Shown: positions 32,741 to 42,803 of the stretch, piece after piece | Layout of the letters: every line of letters starts with the position of its first letter | Position numbering within the stretch: position 1 is the first letter of the stretch | Notes under the pieces: generated by a model | What the model saw: the letters and a program-made list of their open reading frames with translations, nothing else | Told to the model about the DNA's origin: nothing | Databases searched by the model: none | Made by a program: the position numbers and the translations under genes | From: Podospora pseudocomata | Taxonomy: Eukaryota; Ascomycota; Sordariomycetes; Sordariales; Podosporaceae | DNA length: 64,000 nt | NCBI RefSeq assembly: GCF_035222375.1 | Contig: NC_085887.1 | Coordinates: 2,641,501-2,705,500, forward strand | Direction: 5' to 3'

Positions 32741-35145
32741 ATGTCTTCGCCGAACAACCCGAGAAAACGACCGGCCCCTGGCGCCTCTTCGATGATCCCG
32801 ATCCCCCCAGTACAGCAGACATTTTCGCCTGTCCAGACGGACCGGTTGTTTGGGTGGAACGGAACAATGGATGGAAACGGCTTCGTCGACTCGCCAACGA
32901 CAAACGTCAATCAGTTCATGATGCCGACATCAGGCGCCTTTGCGCAGCCAATTGCGGCGCCTTCAAACGCTCTGGCCCGCCGAGGAAACAGTCGCGCTCT
33001 TGTCCATTCGGGCAACAGAGGCCACTTTGATCAGGTGGGGGAGCCGTGGGCGAACGGGTTTGCCGAGGATGCTCGGTATCTTCAGACGAATTCGTCTGTA
33101 GACGAGCATGATAACATCGAGCTGCTAGAGGAGAAGGCTGCTCAGGCGAAGAGGGAAGCCCAAGCCAAAAGGAAACAGATCCCCCCGTTTGTTCAGAAGC
33201 TGAGCAGGTAAGCGGGCCCTTTCATCACTTTGTTCACGTTGCAAATTGCTAATCTTTCGATAGCTTTCTCGATGAGTCTAGGAACACCGACCTGATCCGC
33301 TGGTCTGACAAGGGCGATTCATTTATCGTCTTGGACGAAGATGAGTTTGCCAAAACGCTCATCCCCGAACTCTTCAAGCATAACAATTATGCTTCGTTTG
33401 TGCGACAGCTCAACATGTATGGGTTCCATAAGCGGGTCGGGCTGTCCGACAACTCGATGAAAGCGAGCGAGCGGAAAAACAAGAGTCCCAGCGAGTACTC
33501 AAACCCGTATTTCCGACGGGGGCATCCGAACCTGCTTTGGCTGATCAACAAGCCAAAGGGTGGCAGCAGTAAAAAGAAGATCAAGAAGGAGGACGGAGAG
33601 GCGGAGAGCGAGGAGGACAACAATACCGAAGAAGCCTACGGTGTTCCAAACCATGGAGCGTCACAGGGCGGCAGGGCCTCCGTTTCTCACGAAGTCGGTC
33701 CGCTCCAGAAAAAGGATCTGATACAAGTAAAAAATCAGATAGACAGGATCCAGCAGCAGCAACTCGCGATTTCGGGCATGCTCAACAAGATACGGCAAGA
33801 TCACAATTCGCTTTATCAGCAGGCGGTCATGTTTCAAACCATGCACGAGCGGCACGAAAACTCCATCAATGCCATTCTCAACTTCTTGGCCAATGTCTTT
33901 CGAAAGTCGTTGGAGGAGCAGGGTGGGGTTCAGAGCGTCCAAGATCTTTTGGCCAGCATCATTCCCAATGCTCAAGGTCACGGCTCCACAAACATGGCCA
34001 CGGGAGGCGTGGTGGACTTGGGCGGCTTCGTCAACCAACGGGCTCCCAACGTTGCTGGGTCGGCGACGCCAAAACGTGCGCAGCGTCTCTTGCCTCCTGT
34101 CCCACATCACCAAGCAAACAAGACCGTGGTGACATCCCTGTCTCCGTCCCCAACACCCTCGCCGGCGCCCCAGACTTCGTACAACACTCGCATGTCTGGG
34201 ACTGTCACCGAGGTGTTTGATACCTCGCCGGCTGACACCACCTCGACCTCTGCCTATATGCAGAAGGAGCTCCAGAACAACCCACATGAGGGCATGATGA
34301 AGATCATCCAGGATACCAACGCCGTCAACGTCAACAGCACTGGCATCGACCTCCCCAACGTCGCCGCCACCACTCCGGTCACAGGCATGAGCAACGAGAA
34401 CCGCAACAAGATGCTGAGCATCATGAACAATGGCTCTGCTGCGACAACCCCGGCCGCGTCCATGAACGGCGGCGGTATCCCATCTGTCTCTAGTCCCGGC
34501 GGTGTTTCCTTGCCCGCTGCCAGCCCACAGACCACAGCCGGTTTATCGCTTTCTCCCATCCTCGCCTCGATGCCTATCCCCCCGCCGCTGCAACCACTCC
34601 AGGCGACGCAGCAAGAAATCGACGCGCTTCAACGCCTTCAAGCTCAGCAGGCTTCTCAGCTTGAGAACCTGACCCAGTTCCTCGGTCCGCTCAGCCCCTC
34701 TGGCCGGATTCCCGGTATGGACGAGAACGGCAACGTCAACACTAGTTATTTCGACTCTGTCGATTTTGACCAGTTTGTTGATAACAATGCCTTTGCTAAC
34801 CAGACCGGCTTTGGGGACAATGAGTTCAATGGGTTCAACGCGGGTGGTCATCCGGATGAGTTTAACTTTTCGCTGGATGCTCCTGGTAGTGGGGCAGAGT
34901 TTGGGGGTGGTGGTATTGCGGGTGCGGATAATGGGATGTTGGGTGGTGGTGGGGGTGCTGGGCTGGGGATCAATGGGCAGGATGGCTTATTTGATACGGG
35001 GAGGGTGTTTGAGACTACTTCGGCTACTAATAGCCCTAGTCCAGCCGGGACGGAGGAGATTACGAGGAGTGAGATTGGGGGGGTTGGGAACGGGGTGGTG
35101 ACGGATAGTCCGGAGAGGGATCCGAAGAGGAGGAGGAGGGGGTAG
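32741..35145 (+). CDS. hsf1: Heat shock transcription factor (HSF1-type)
   Basis: Exons 32741-33207 and 33264-35145; 782 aa. It is a nuclear trimeric activator of chaperone genes. The DNA-binding domain (about 148-255) begins IPPFVQKLSSFLDE, split by the single intron 33208-33263, and includes IRWSDKGDSFIVLDEDEFAKTLIPELFKH, then NNYASFVRQLNMYGFHK (recognition helix) and FRRGHPNLLWLINKPK. A coiled-coil trimerisation region follows at about 300-370 (QVKNQIDRIQQQQLAI ... NFLANVF). The C-terminal half is Ser/Thr/Pro/Asn-rich with an acidic-aromatic stretch (SYFDSVDFDQFVDNNAF), a likely activation domain. A Gly-rich part and a basic end (DPKRRRRG) close the protein. The start is the first ATG after a leader of about 840 bp without ATG. 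The N-terminal 147 residues are low-complexity, as in other fungal HSFs. Confidence 0.95.
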
Positions 35146-35465
35146 AATCACTCTTACATTTCGTCGGAGGATCATGAGGAGGAAGGGATGGGGTGTGGGT
35201 TTGGAGGGGATGTGTTTGGGGGACTTTATTTTTGAGGCCATACGACAAGTGATGTAGGCTGGTGAGGGAGTTGGACTTGAGGGTGTCGACTTTGCTAACC
35301 TACCTGGTGTTGTTAAGGGGGGGTTGCAGACAAGTCATAGATAGACTTGTCAAGGGACGTAGCCATATTGATCCCGACGGTACATGCCCAACATAAACAA
35401 AAACAAAACAAACACAGAAAAAACAAAACTCTGGTGGAAGGATACGTGGAGGAGTAGTGTTTTTC

Positions 35466-35496
35466 GGATTAGGGATTAGGGGTAGGTTAGGGTTAA
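35466..35496. repeat. Interstitial telomere-like TTAGGG cluster
   Basis: Three TTAGGG units (35469, 35476, 35487) within 24 bp, with a degenerate unit GTAGG between and TTAAG after. The orientation places the G-strand on the plus strand. Fungal telomere repeat is TTAGGG. The cluster is short, about 320 bp downstream of hsf1. Confidence 0.65.
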
Positions 35497-35955
35497 GTAT
35501 GGTAAAGGGGGGGTTATGGCGCTGAGGGGCACGGAATCATTACACCAACCAGCACCTCACCTTACCCACTCACACAATCATTGGGAAGGAATGGGGTTGG
35601 TTGGTTGGTTTGGGATGATAATGATGATTTCTGGGGTTGGTTGGGGAGGCTTTCTATTGTGTTTTATTCTTGCTTTTTTTTTTTTCATGGTTAGCAGTTT
35701 TAGATATCCTCCTATGGTTTTTTTATATTTCTTTTTTTTTGCCTTTTTTAAAAACCTACCTTACTCACTCTCCTACTCGGTTGTTTGGTTTGCTTGGTTT
35801 GTTAATTTTTTGTCTCTTTACTACATAACACTTCACATTTGCATAAAATGGGGATTGGATGGGGATGATGGGGAAAGTGAGTATGACTTTATGAAATAGC
35901 TCAATAAAGATGGCCTGGTGAGATGAGAGTAAAAAAGGGAATTAGAGGTGTGAAG

Positions 35956-35997
35956 TATGTGTGGATGTGTGTATGTGTGTGTGTGTGTATGTGTGTA
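35956..35997. repeat. (TG)n microsatellite with TA interruptions
   Basis: Runs of TGTG broken by single TATG steps, in the convergent 3' region of hsf1 and the arrestin-fold gene. Probably neutral. Confidence 0.85.
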
Positions 35998-36940
35998 CGA
36001 CTAAACCGAGAGAGACAACATTGGGCGAGTTGGCTGGTGATCGCTTCACTCTGTGTATGTGCCCATATGTGTTACTTTGCATCTAAACACTGATAAAATC
36101 GGATGGATGTCTGGTGTTGGGATATCACCACTTTAAAATCATCTTATTCTCCTCCATTAAATTCCATCCAACTAATCCTTCATCATCATCATCACCAACC
36201 TTGTTGCGGGTGGCGTTGTTTAACTATAGGTACATATACATCCAAACCTCCCCCTCCTTCATTTCCCCCGAAGCTGACAGAAGAAATCATCGTCAGATCC
36301 AAAACATAGGGGGTATTCCCGTCCATTTCAGGACATCAAACAAATCCATCATGATCCCAACCGTTTATATAACACCATGTCATCAGAAACATGACCCCCT
36401 CCCCCTCTTTCAGGTTTCAACGCCTTCCAAATCACCCCAACAATAAACTCTCTGGGCCACCACGCCGAGTGGCCCATAGGGACGTCAGTTAGTCCATCTA
36501 GAGCTCCCATCGCTCATTTGGGCTATAATACTACCCCCACCATTGAAGCGATGTATTTGGTCAGTGGCTAGAGTAGAGCGCAATATAAAGGCTTCTTCAT
36601 TCCCAGTAATCTGGGTTCAGGCCCTTGCGCATGGTGTACTGGGGCCTCAAGGTCCTTTTATTCTTTTGTCGTTGTCAAAGCGCTGTGGGACTCTTTTTTT
36701 ATCCGAGAGCTGTCTCTTCCGAACGTCAGACGGTTGTCTTCGTAAATATCTCGTTGAGCAACGGTGACGGCGTCTTAGTCAAGGTGTAACTTATTTGACG
36801 CAAAAAATTCGTGTGATACAACCGAAAAGAAAGAACGCGACGCGAGTTCAATCCAGAGGGCGATGGATAGGTTGAATCCGGCGGTTCGTCGCTCTTCGTT
36901 TGGTGCTTCCCGTTTCCAGCCATCCATCTGCTGTCGGCCG

Positions 36941-38288
36941 TTATTCGATCAGCATCTTCTTCATCCCTCCAACTTCGCACAGCCCCAGATACCGAATGGC
37001 CTCCCTATCGTGTGCCAAGATGATCGTTCGATCCGGCAGCTTTGGGTTATTTGGGTCGACATGTGAGGCGTCTTTCGCTGCTTGCTCAATAGCATCCATT
37101 TCCTCCTTGCAAGCCTGTTGGTCCATTGGACAAATCACAATTGGTTGCCGTAATGTGATATCGCGGGCAGATGTTAGATGTGCCTAGCAAAAAGGTTAGA
37201 CAAGAGCCACTGAAAATTCCATGTGCGCGCACCCACCTTGATCGTCAGAAAGAATTCAATTTTGTACAGTATCGACGTCGTCGTAAAGCTGGTGACCTCA
37301 TATAGCGGAAATCCCGGCTTGCCCCTTTTCACAATACCCTCCGAATCCCTAAGGTCTCGCGCAGGAAACACGAGCCCCAAGTTGGTAACATATCCAGTTT
37401 CCGGGATCTTGGTCCCTACCTGCTGCGTGTGTTTGGCGATTTTGCTGACCTTCTTCGTTGGCTCGTCTCCTTCCGGGTTGAATGTGATCTCCTCCTCGAT
37501 GGCCAGCGTAATCTTTTGTATCGTCACCTTCCGCGCCTTGTTCAGCCAGTCCGGATTTGGCGCGAGCTTAATGTACACCGTTATGGGATCTAATGGCCCA
37601 TAACTCCACTTTGGCAGCGAAATCCCCAACGTCACAATGTTGTCCGCCGTCACCACCTTGCTTTCTGGGCGGTTGTACATGCCGAATGTGGAGAGGGTGT
37701 CGTATCGTTGAAGAGGTATTGGGAACGCGTATCGGTTTTGCATGCTCGAGCCTTGTTGGACTGTGACCACCAGCTCATAATAGGTTTCGGCGATTCGGCT
37801 GGCTAGTTGGATGCTTGCTGGAGGAATGCGCCGGTTTACTTCTTCGCCGCCCCGTCCGAAAGGGATGAATATTTGGAACGGAAGATCCATCGCAATCACG
37901 CTCTCGGCCTCTTTTCCCGACACGCACCGGAACAGCAGCACTTCCTTCCCTACTAAATCGACCGTCTCTCGTCTCGGGGTGCCCAGATGCCTCCGCGCCA
38001 TGTTTTCCGCCGCTGGATGTATCGTTTCTCGTCGCTGTAAGCATATGCGAACCATGGATATTTGCACTGGCGCTGTATAGCCTGCACCCGGCCGAATTTC
38101 GACTTTGCCTACTATCCTGGGCTACACGATGTTAGCAATGCGCCCTGTCGATTCAACTTGCATACGAATACCAAAAGCTAGGAAGAGGAAGGGGAGCGCA
38201 CCAGGGTCGCCGAGATGCCCGGGTAGCCAACCAGAAAGCTACTGTTTGGAGGCCCGGATATCCTCACAGTCGCAGCTGTATTATTCAT
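36941..38288 (-). CDS. Arrestin-fold protein (arrestin N and C domains)
   Basis: Complement join of 36941-37183, 37237-38121 and 38202-38288; 404 aa. The start gives MNNTAATVRISGPPNSSFLVGYPG; after the first intron it continues PRIVGKVEIRPGAGYTAPVQISMVRICLQRR, typical of an arrestin N-domain. PFQIFIPFGRGGEEVNRRIPPASIQL and ETYYELVVTVQQG follow, then the C-domain with YDTLSTFGMYNRPES, ITVYIKLAPNPDW and IQKITLAIEEEI. The last exon gives AHLTSARDITLRQPIVICP and a C-terminus LGLCEVGGMKKMLIE. Fungal arrestin-related proteins are adaptors for Rsp5-type ubiquitin ligases in transporter endocytosis or pH sensing, but I see no PPxY motif, so that role is not shown here. All exons join in phase 0. The acceptor at 38122 is chosen because the next AG breaks the frame. 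Confidence 0.85.
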
Positions 38289-40089
38289 CTTGCTGGTGGG
38301 TAAGGCGCCCGCACCGGTTCCAATCAAACTTTACCGTTATTATCGTTTATTGTCGTTCAGGCAAGCCGCGGCGGCCTTCGCCGATCATCAATAACAGGAC
38401 CGTCCCGCAGACGTCGGCTTGAGGCGATGGGATCGGGCGTGAGGGCTGTCCGAGGTGAGGGGCTCGTCTGGGGTGTCGCCGGCGCTGTTTCGATAAGCTG
38501 GGTGAGGTTGCGACAACCATGGACATCACCTTCGGCGTCCGCCGCAGCGAGGCACACTGTACTGGGGTCGAGGTCTTCTTTCGTCGCGTGTGTCGGTGCT
38601 GCTGGGAAATGGGCGAAGGGGGGTTTCCAAGGTGGGTGGAGGATCTCTTGCAAGACGCAAGCAACGACGGGTTGTATACGAATGGAGTACGAATGGAGGC
38701 TGCTGTGTTGCAGGCTTATTTTTTAGCAGTCGTTGGGGGGGGTGTGAGAGGGGAGGAGGGGGCCAAATGAAAAGACCCCTCGAGCCGCCGTGTGTCTTTG
38801 TGTCGTCGAGCTCGGCCGCTCAGGTGCGTTGGTGACTTGGGTGCTGTCTGCGCCGAGATTGTAGCCCGGCGTGTTCCTGCGGGTTCCTTGCCTTTCAGTG
38901 GACTCTGCGGCTGGGCGATCTCACAGCGGGATACCGACCCCGGAGTTTACAATGCGACAACCTAGTGATACCCACCTTGCAACCAAGGGCCGAAAGGGAA
39001 ATGGGAATTCCTTCCAGGTTTCTTGAAGGGGAGCAACTTAGGTATGAAGGTAGGTCCTTTTCCAAAAGCTACTAGTACCAAGGCCCGCCTTAAACTTCCA
39101 GCGGTCGGCAGCTATAGTCACGGTCCTATAAATTAAGGAGGGAAGGCTCCGTGTGAGGCAAAGCTGCTAGGTCCGAGATGTGAGGTTTCGAGATCTCTAA
39201 CAGAAGCCAGCGGCAGCGGGACAGGTGAAGTGGGGGGAACAAAGACACAACGACCCAGGACCCCGGGCAGAGACGACGACAGTCTCAGCGGGCTTGCTTT
39301 GCCTGCAGGAGGTGAGACGGCTGAACTGCTGGGCCAGCGGGATGAGAATAGGAAAAAGGTGAGAGAGACTGAGAGAGGCAGCCTTGCGATGTCGAAATCT
39401 GAATGCCTGTCTGCCCTGTCTGTGCGAGTGGCCCAGCTACGAAGTAGAAGAGCCAAGTCCAAGTCCAAGCTCAGGGCTGCCGAGAGGTGGGAACCGAAGT
39501 GGATCGTGGTTCCTCACAGCAACTTACAAAACACATACACTATCAGAAATCATGACTTGCGGCGGGCGGACGGATCCTCATCAGTGGTTCCTGCAGGACT
39601 AGACTCATTTTGCTGACCGATGTGTTGGTCCAAAAGCAACCATCTTGGCTCCAGCCAACGTTGGGAGTTTCGGGCTTCTCTCTAATCATCGAAGTGCGGG
39701 GCACGTGTGATGTCCGTTGTAAACTTATGAGACGGTTTAAGCTAATGTCGAGGTGCCGGTACACCAAGCCAAATGATAAGTGACACGAGCCTGGTAGATA
39801 CCATCCAGAACATAAACAAACAAACAAACATCAGGAAGGCTTAGACATTCGATTGCTCTCCAAGTCAGATGTGGTGTCGTCATGTCCATGTCGAGAACAC
39901 CAACATGAACATGAAACAAGATGGTGGTCATAGCTCCCCAAGGCATGTGGCTTCCGCCCGCCAAGCTTTTCTGATAGAAGGGGCCCTGTTCAGACGACCG
40001 ACGTCAACACGGGCCCAGACCCGTTCACTGCTTTTTGTCACAACAAACCTCAGCAAGCACAACACTTGATCGATTCTACCACACCTACC
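38289..40089. other. Divergent intergenic region arrestin-fold gene / cyp10
   Basis: 1.8 kb. It contains a short (AAAC)n run (39814-39829) and a CACGTG at about 39702. Several open frames exist on the plus strand (for example around 38427-38770 and 39230-39616), but none has family resemblance, introns or codon pattern that I can support. Confidence 0.5.
39814..39829. repeat. Short (AAAC)n tetranucleotide repeat
   Basis: Four AAAC units in the intergenic region upstream of cyp10, about 260 bp from its start. Confidence 0.7.
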
Positions 40090-40663
40090 ATGTCAGTAAC
40101 GCTCCACACGACTCTTGGGGACCTCAAAATTGAGGTGTTTTGCGAGGCCGTCCCCAAGACTGCAGAGGTATGTTTTGTCTAATATCTCCTTTGCGCCTTC
40201 GCTCCCACTAAACATTTCGTAGAACTTCCTCGCCCTCTGCGCCTCGAATTATTACATCAACTCTCCCTTCCACCGAATAATTCCGTCCTTCATGTTCCAG
40301 ACCGGCGCGCCCGCTGTTCCATCACCTCCAGATAACCCGAAGGGCGGCCGATCGATATACGGGATAACCTTCGAAGACGAGATCCGACCAACACTTAAAC
40401 ACCACGAAAGAGGAGTCGTGAGTATGGCGAATAAAGGGCCTAACACCAACGGCAGTCAATTCTTCATATGTTTCGCCCCCGCGCCACATTTGGACGGGTT
40501 GAACACGGTGTTTGGGAAGCTGATTGGAGACGAGAGTCTGGCTACCTTGGCCAAGATTGAACAGCTGGAGGTGGACAAGAAGGGCAGACCGGTCAAGAAG
40601 GACGGAGAAGAGACACCGAGGATTGAGAGAGTAACGTTACATGCGAACCCACTGGCCAAGTGA
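40090..40663 (+). CDS. cyp10: Peptidyl-prolyl cis-trans isomerase, PPIL3/CYP10 type
   Basis: Exons 40090-40167 and 40223-40663; 172 aa. It is a small cyclophilin of the PPIL3 group, found with spliceosomes in animals. MSVTLHTTLGDLKIEVFCEAVPKTAENFLAL matches PPIL3, with the intron (donor GTATGT) falling between Glu and Asn of the conserved KTAENFL. The active-site block is FHRIIPSFMFQTG (Arg, Phe, Gln present), and NTNGSQFFI follows. The Trp position of cyclophilin A is His (PHLDGLN), as in human PPIL3, so activity may be weak. The substrate loop carries a Pro-rich insertion (APAVPSPPDNPKGG) in place of the short DPTGTG. There is no targeting signal. The ATG has an ACC ATG context. It is the second spliceosome-type cyclophilin in this window. 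Confidence 0.92.
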
Positions 40664-41273
40664 GAAACAGGATAGGAGGTTGGAGCAAACTACGATGCAC
40701 GACCGGCATCATGTATCTGCCTAGGCATTCTGCCATCTAACCCCCTTCATTTGGCGCTAAACTGGGCGCCGGCTGGAGTTGAGTACTATCTCACGCACCA
40801 ACTAGCAACCCAAACGGAAAGAGCGCAAAAGTCGAGAGGCGACGAGAATAAGATGATACCCAAAAACCAAGAAGCAAGACTGGTCAACCAGAAGGCCAGG
40901 CAACATAGAGACGCCACATAGAAGCTAGGGGACATTTGATGGAGTCTTGGCACACGGTTGCATATTCCAAAGACAATAAAAAAGAAGAAAACTTATCCTA
41001 CCACTTTTGATGCTTTCTGTACAATGGTGTGTGGTCGACTTGCCAATAACGGGTTATGTTGGTGGAAATGCGCTGCCTGCCGGGAATCACTCCAGTGTGG
41101 GTCATCCATGCCGGAAAGCCTTCTCGCCGCAAAGATACAAAAATTTAGGAGTCAACCGTCCACCAACCACAAAACACAGAGCTTGTGACCTCGAGTGAAG
41201 ATTTCTCTGAATTTAGACGATATCTTAGCCGCAACGAATACTTTACCGGCGAATCCCACAAAAAGCACACGGA
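40664..41273. other. Tandem intergenic region cyp10 / sen54
   Basis: 610 bp; nothing recognised apart from an A-rich patch near 40975-40990. Confidence 0.6.
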
Positions 41274-42803
41274 ATGGCCCTCGACGACGACGATAACCCC
41301 GCCCTTGCGGCCCCTCCTCCCACAGCAAACACAACCACCGCAACCCCAGACGCCCCAGCTGAAGAAACCGCCGAAGACCTCCTCGAAGACGAAGGCGCCG
41401 CAGCACAAGACTTCCGTGTCTTTGCCAGTTTATTCAAAAAGAACACACATATTTCCGCGCAGACAATTCGCAAAGGCGAGAAAGACTTCGAGTCCCATGG
41501 CACACAACTCCAGGCCGACACCCTCGAGCAGAGTAGAGCTGCTATGCAGGAGGTTCTGAGTTATACTCGCATTCACAGTGGCGCCAATCTTGTACGTGGT
41601 TGGTATTTCCCAAGTTGGTGGGCGGACTATGAGGAGGGTGAGGAATGGCAGGATTCAAAAGCGGAAGATGGGAAGAAGGAAAGGAAGCCTTTTGGGCACA
41701 TCAGGGACAGAGTTGTGATTTTGGAGGGGTCCAGCACGTCTACGCAGAACCTGGGGAGGGCAGTGACGGGACAGGCGAAGGATAGGCCAGGGAGGGGGAG
41801 GGATTGGTTGCTTCCCGAGGAAGCGCTCTATCTGGTAGAGAGAGGGTCCTTGGATCTGTGGTGGCCCACAAAAGAGTTTGGTGAGATTTTCCCTCCACCT
41901 CCTGCCGCCCCTGTCGAAAGGGAAGCTCCCCAACCCGAGAACACCGATGTCGACCCATCAACCCAACCGACGGGCGCCAGCGAAGACAAAGAAGACGAAT
42001 ACGCCGACGGCTTCCCCCTCTCCCTCCAAGCAGCCTACGCCCTCCTCATCGGCCTGGACGGCACCCGCGGGAAGATCTCGCTCCAAAAATTTCAGGTCTA
42101 CTCCAATCTCAAACGCTGCGGCTACAACGTTCTCCGCGCTCCTCCTAACCCTCCTAACCCGAATCAGTCCTCCTACCGTCTCAACATTACAATCAAAAAC
42201 TTCTTTTCCTCCCTCCTCCCCTCTTTCACCCCATCACCGCCCAAATCCGGTCCCTTGCTCAAACCAGGCCTCTATCGCTCCTACAACCAAATCTTTTCTC
42301 AACTCTCCCTCATCGAAAGGCACATCCCCTCCCCCGTCCTCCCTCTTCCTCTCCCATCGATAGCACCATATGAGATTCACTTTCTGGTGTGGAAGTCCTC
42401 CCAAAAATGGACAAAACTGAGGCATCCAAGCCCGGACTTTTATCTGAGTGTGGTGGATGCTCAGGAGAGCGAGGTGCCGCAGATGGAGGAGATACTTGGG
42501 CTGTTGGAGCAGACGCCTTGGGCGCCGCCGAAGAGGGAGTGGGAGGGGAATCATGGGAGGTTGTATGCTAGGTTGAAGAATGGGTGGAGGAATGTTTTGA
42601 TGGCGGTGGTGGATCATGGGGTTATTAATTATATGAGGTGGGGAGAAGGGGGGTTTGGGCAGGAGAGGATTTATGAGAGGTTTGATGGGAGGAATGGGAG
42701 TTATAGGGGTGGGAAGAGAGGGTGGGGGAATCAAGGACGGGGTGGGAGGGGTGGGAGAGGTGGTGGGAGAGGAAGGGGGAGGGGGAGGGGGAGGGGGGGA
42801 TAG
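41274..42803 (+). CDS. sen54: tRNA-splicing endonuclease subunit Sen54
   Basis: Single exon, 509 aa. Sen54 is a structural subunit of the tetrameric tRNA-intron endonuclease (Sen2, Sen15, Sen34, Sen54). After an acidic, Ala/Thr-rich start, the N-terminal Sen54 domain (about 75-205) has KNTHISAQTIRKGEKDFE, LVRGWYFPSWWAD and RDRVVILEGSS, then GRDWLLPEEALYLVERGSLDLWW, the best family signature. A middle block (PLSLQAAYALLIG ... QKFQVYSNLKRCGYNVLR) is the endonuclease-like beta fold, with Pro-rich inserts. The C-terminal block WAPPKREWEGNHGRLYARLKNGWRNVLMAVVDHGVINYMRW is typical of Sen54. The last roughly 35 residues are an unusual Arg/Gly tail (GRGGRGG, GRGRGRGRG) coded by a pure purine tract. 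The start lies in GGAATGG context. Confidence 0.93.
   Translation: MALDDDDNPALAAPPPTANTTTATPDAPAEETAEDLLEDEGAAAQDFRVFASLFKKNTHISAQTIRKGEKDFESHGTQLQADTLEQSRAAMQEVLSYTRIHSGANLVRGWYFPSWWADYEEGEEWQDSKAEDGKKERKPFGHIRDRVVILEGSSTSTQNLGRAVTGQAKDRPGRGRDWLLPEEALYLVERGSLDLWWPTKEFGEIFPPPPAAPVEREAPQPENTDVDPSTQPTGASEDKEDEYADGFPLSLQAAYALLIGLDGTRGKISLQKFQVYSNLKRCGYNVLRAPPNPPNPNQSSYRLNITIKNFFSSLLPSFTPSPPKSGPLLKPGLYRSYNQIFSQLSLIERHIPSPVLPLPLPSIAPYEIHFLVWKSSQKWTKLRHPSPDFYLSVVDAQESEVPQMEEILGLLEQTPWAPPKREWEGNHGRLYARLKNGWRNVLMAVVDHGVINYMRWGEGGFGQERIYERFDGRNGSYRGGKRGWGNQGRGGRGGRGGGRGRGRGRGRGG
42720..42801 (+). repeat. Polypurine G-rich tract coding the Sen54 RGG tail
   Basis: About 80 bp almost without pyrimidines, made of GGGAGA/GGGAGG-like units with many GGG runs. 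It overlaps the end of sen54 and could form a G-quadruplex in DNA or mRNA; length instability is plausible. Confidence 0.7.

Larger units (their letters stand above)
35146..36940. other. Convergent 3' region hsf1 / arrestin-fold gene
   Basis: 1.8 kb between stops. It contains a TTAGGG cluster (35469-35492), T-rich runs (35676-35690, 35708-35750) and a TG microsatellite (35956-35997). No gene was recognised. Confidence 0.55.

Noticed and set aside
38427-38770. Overlapping plus-strand frames upstream of the arrestin-fold gene
   Set aside because: Several frames open at once in a GC-rich stretch; no similarity and no consistent start.
39230-39616. 128-codon plus-strand frame upstream of cyp10
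   Set aside because: Low-complexity Arg/Ser-rich product without motifs; nothing to support transcription.
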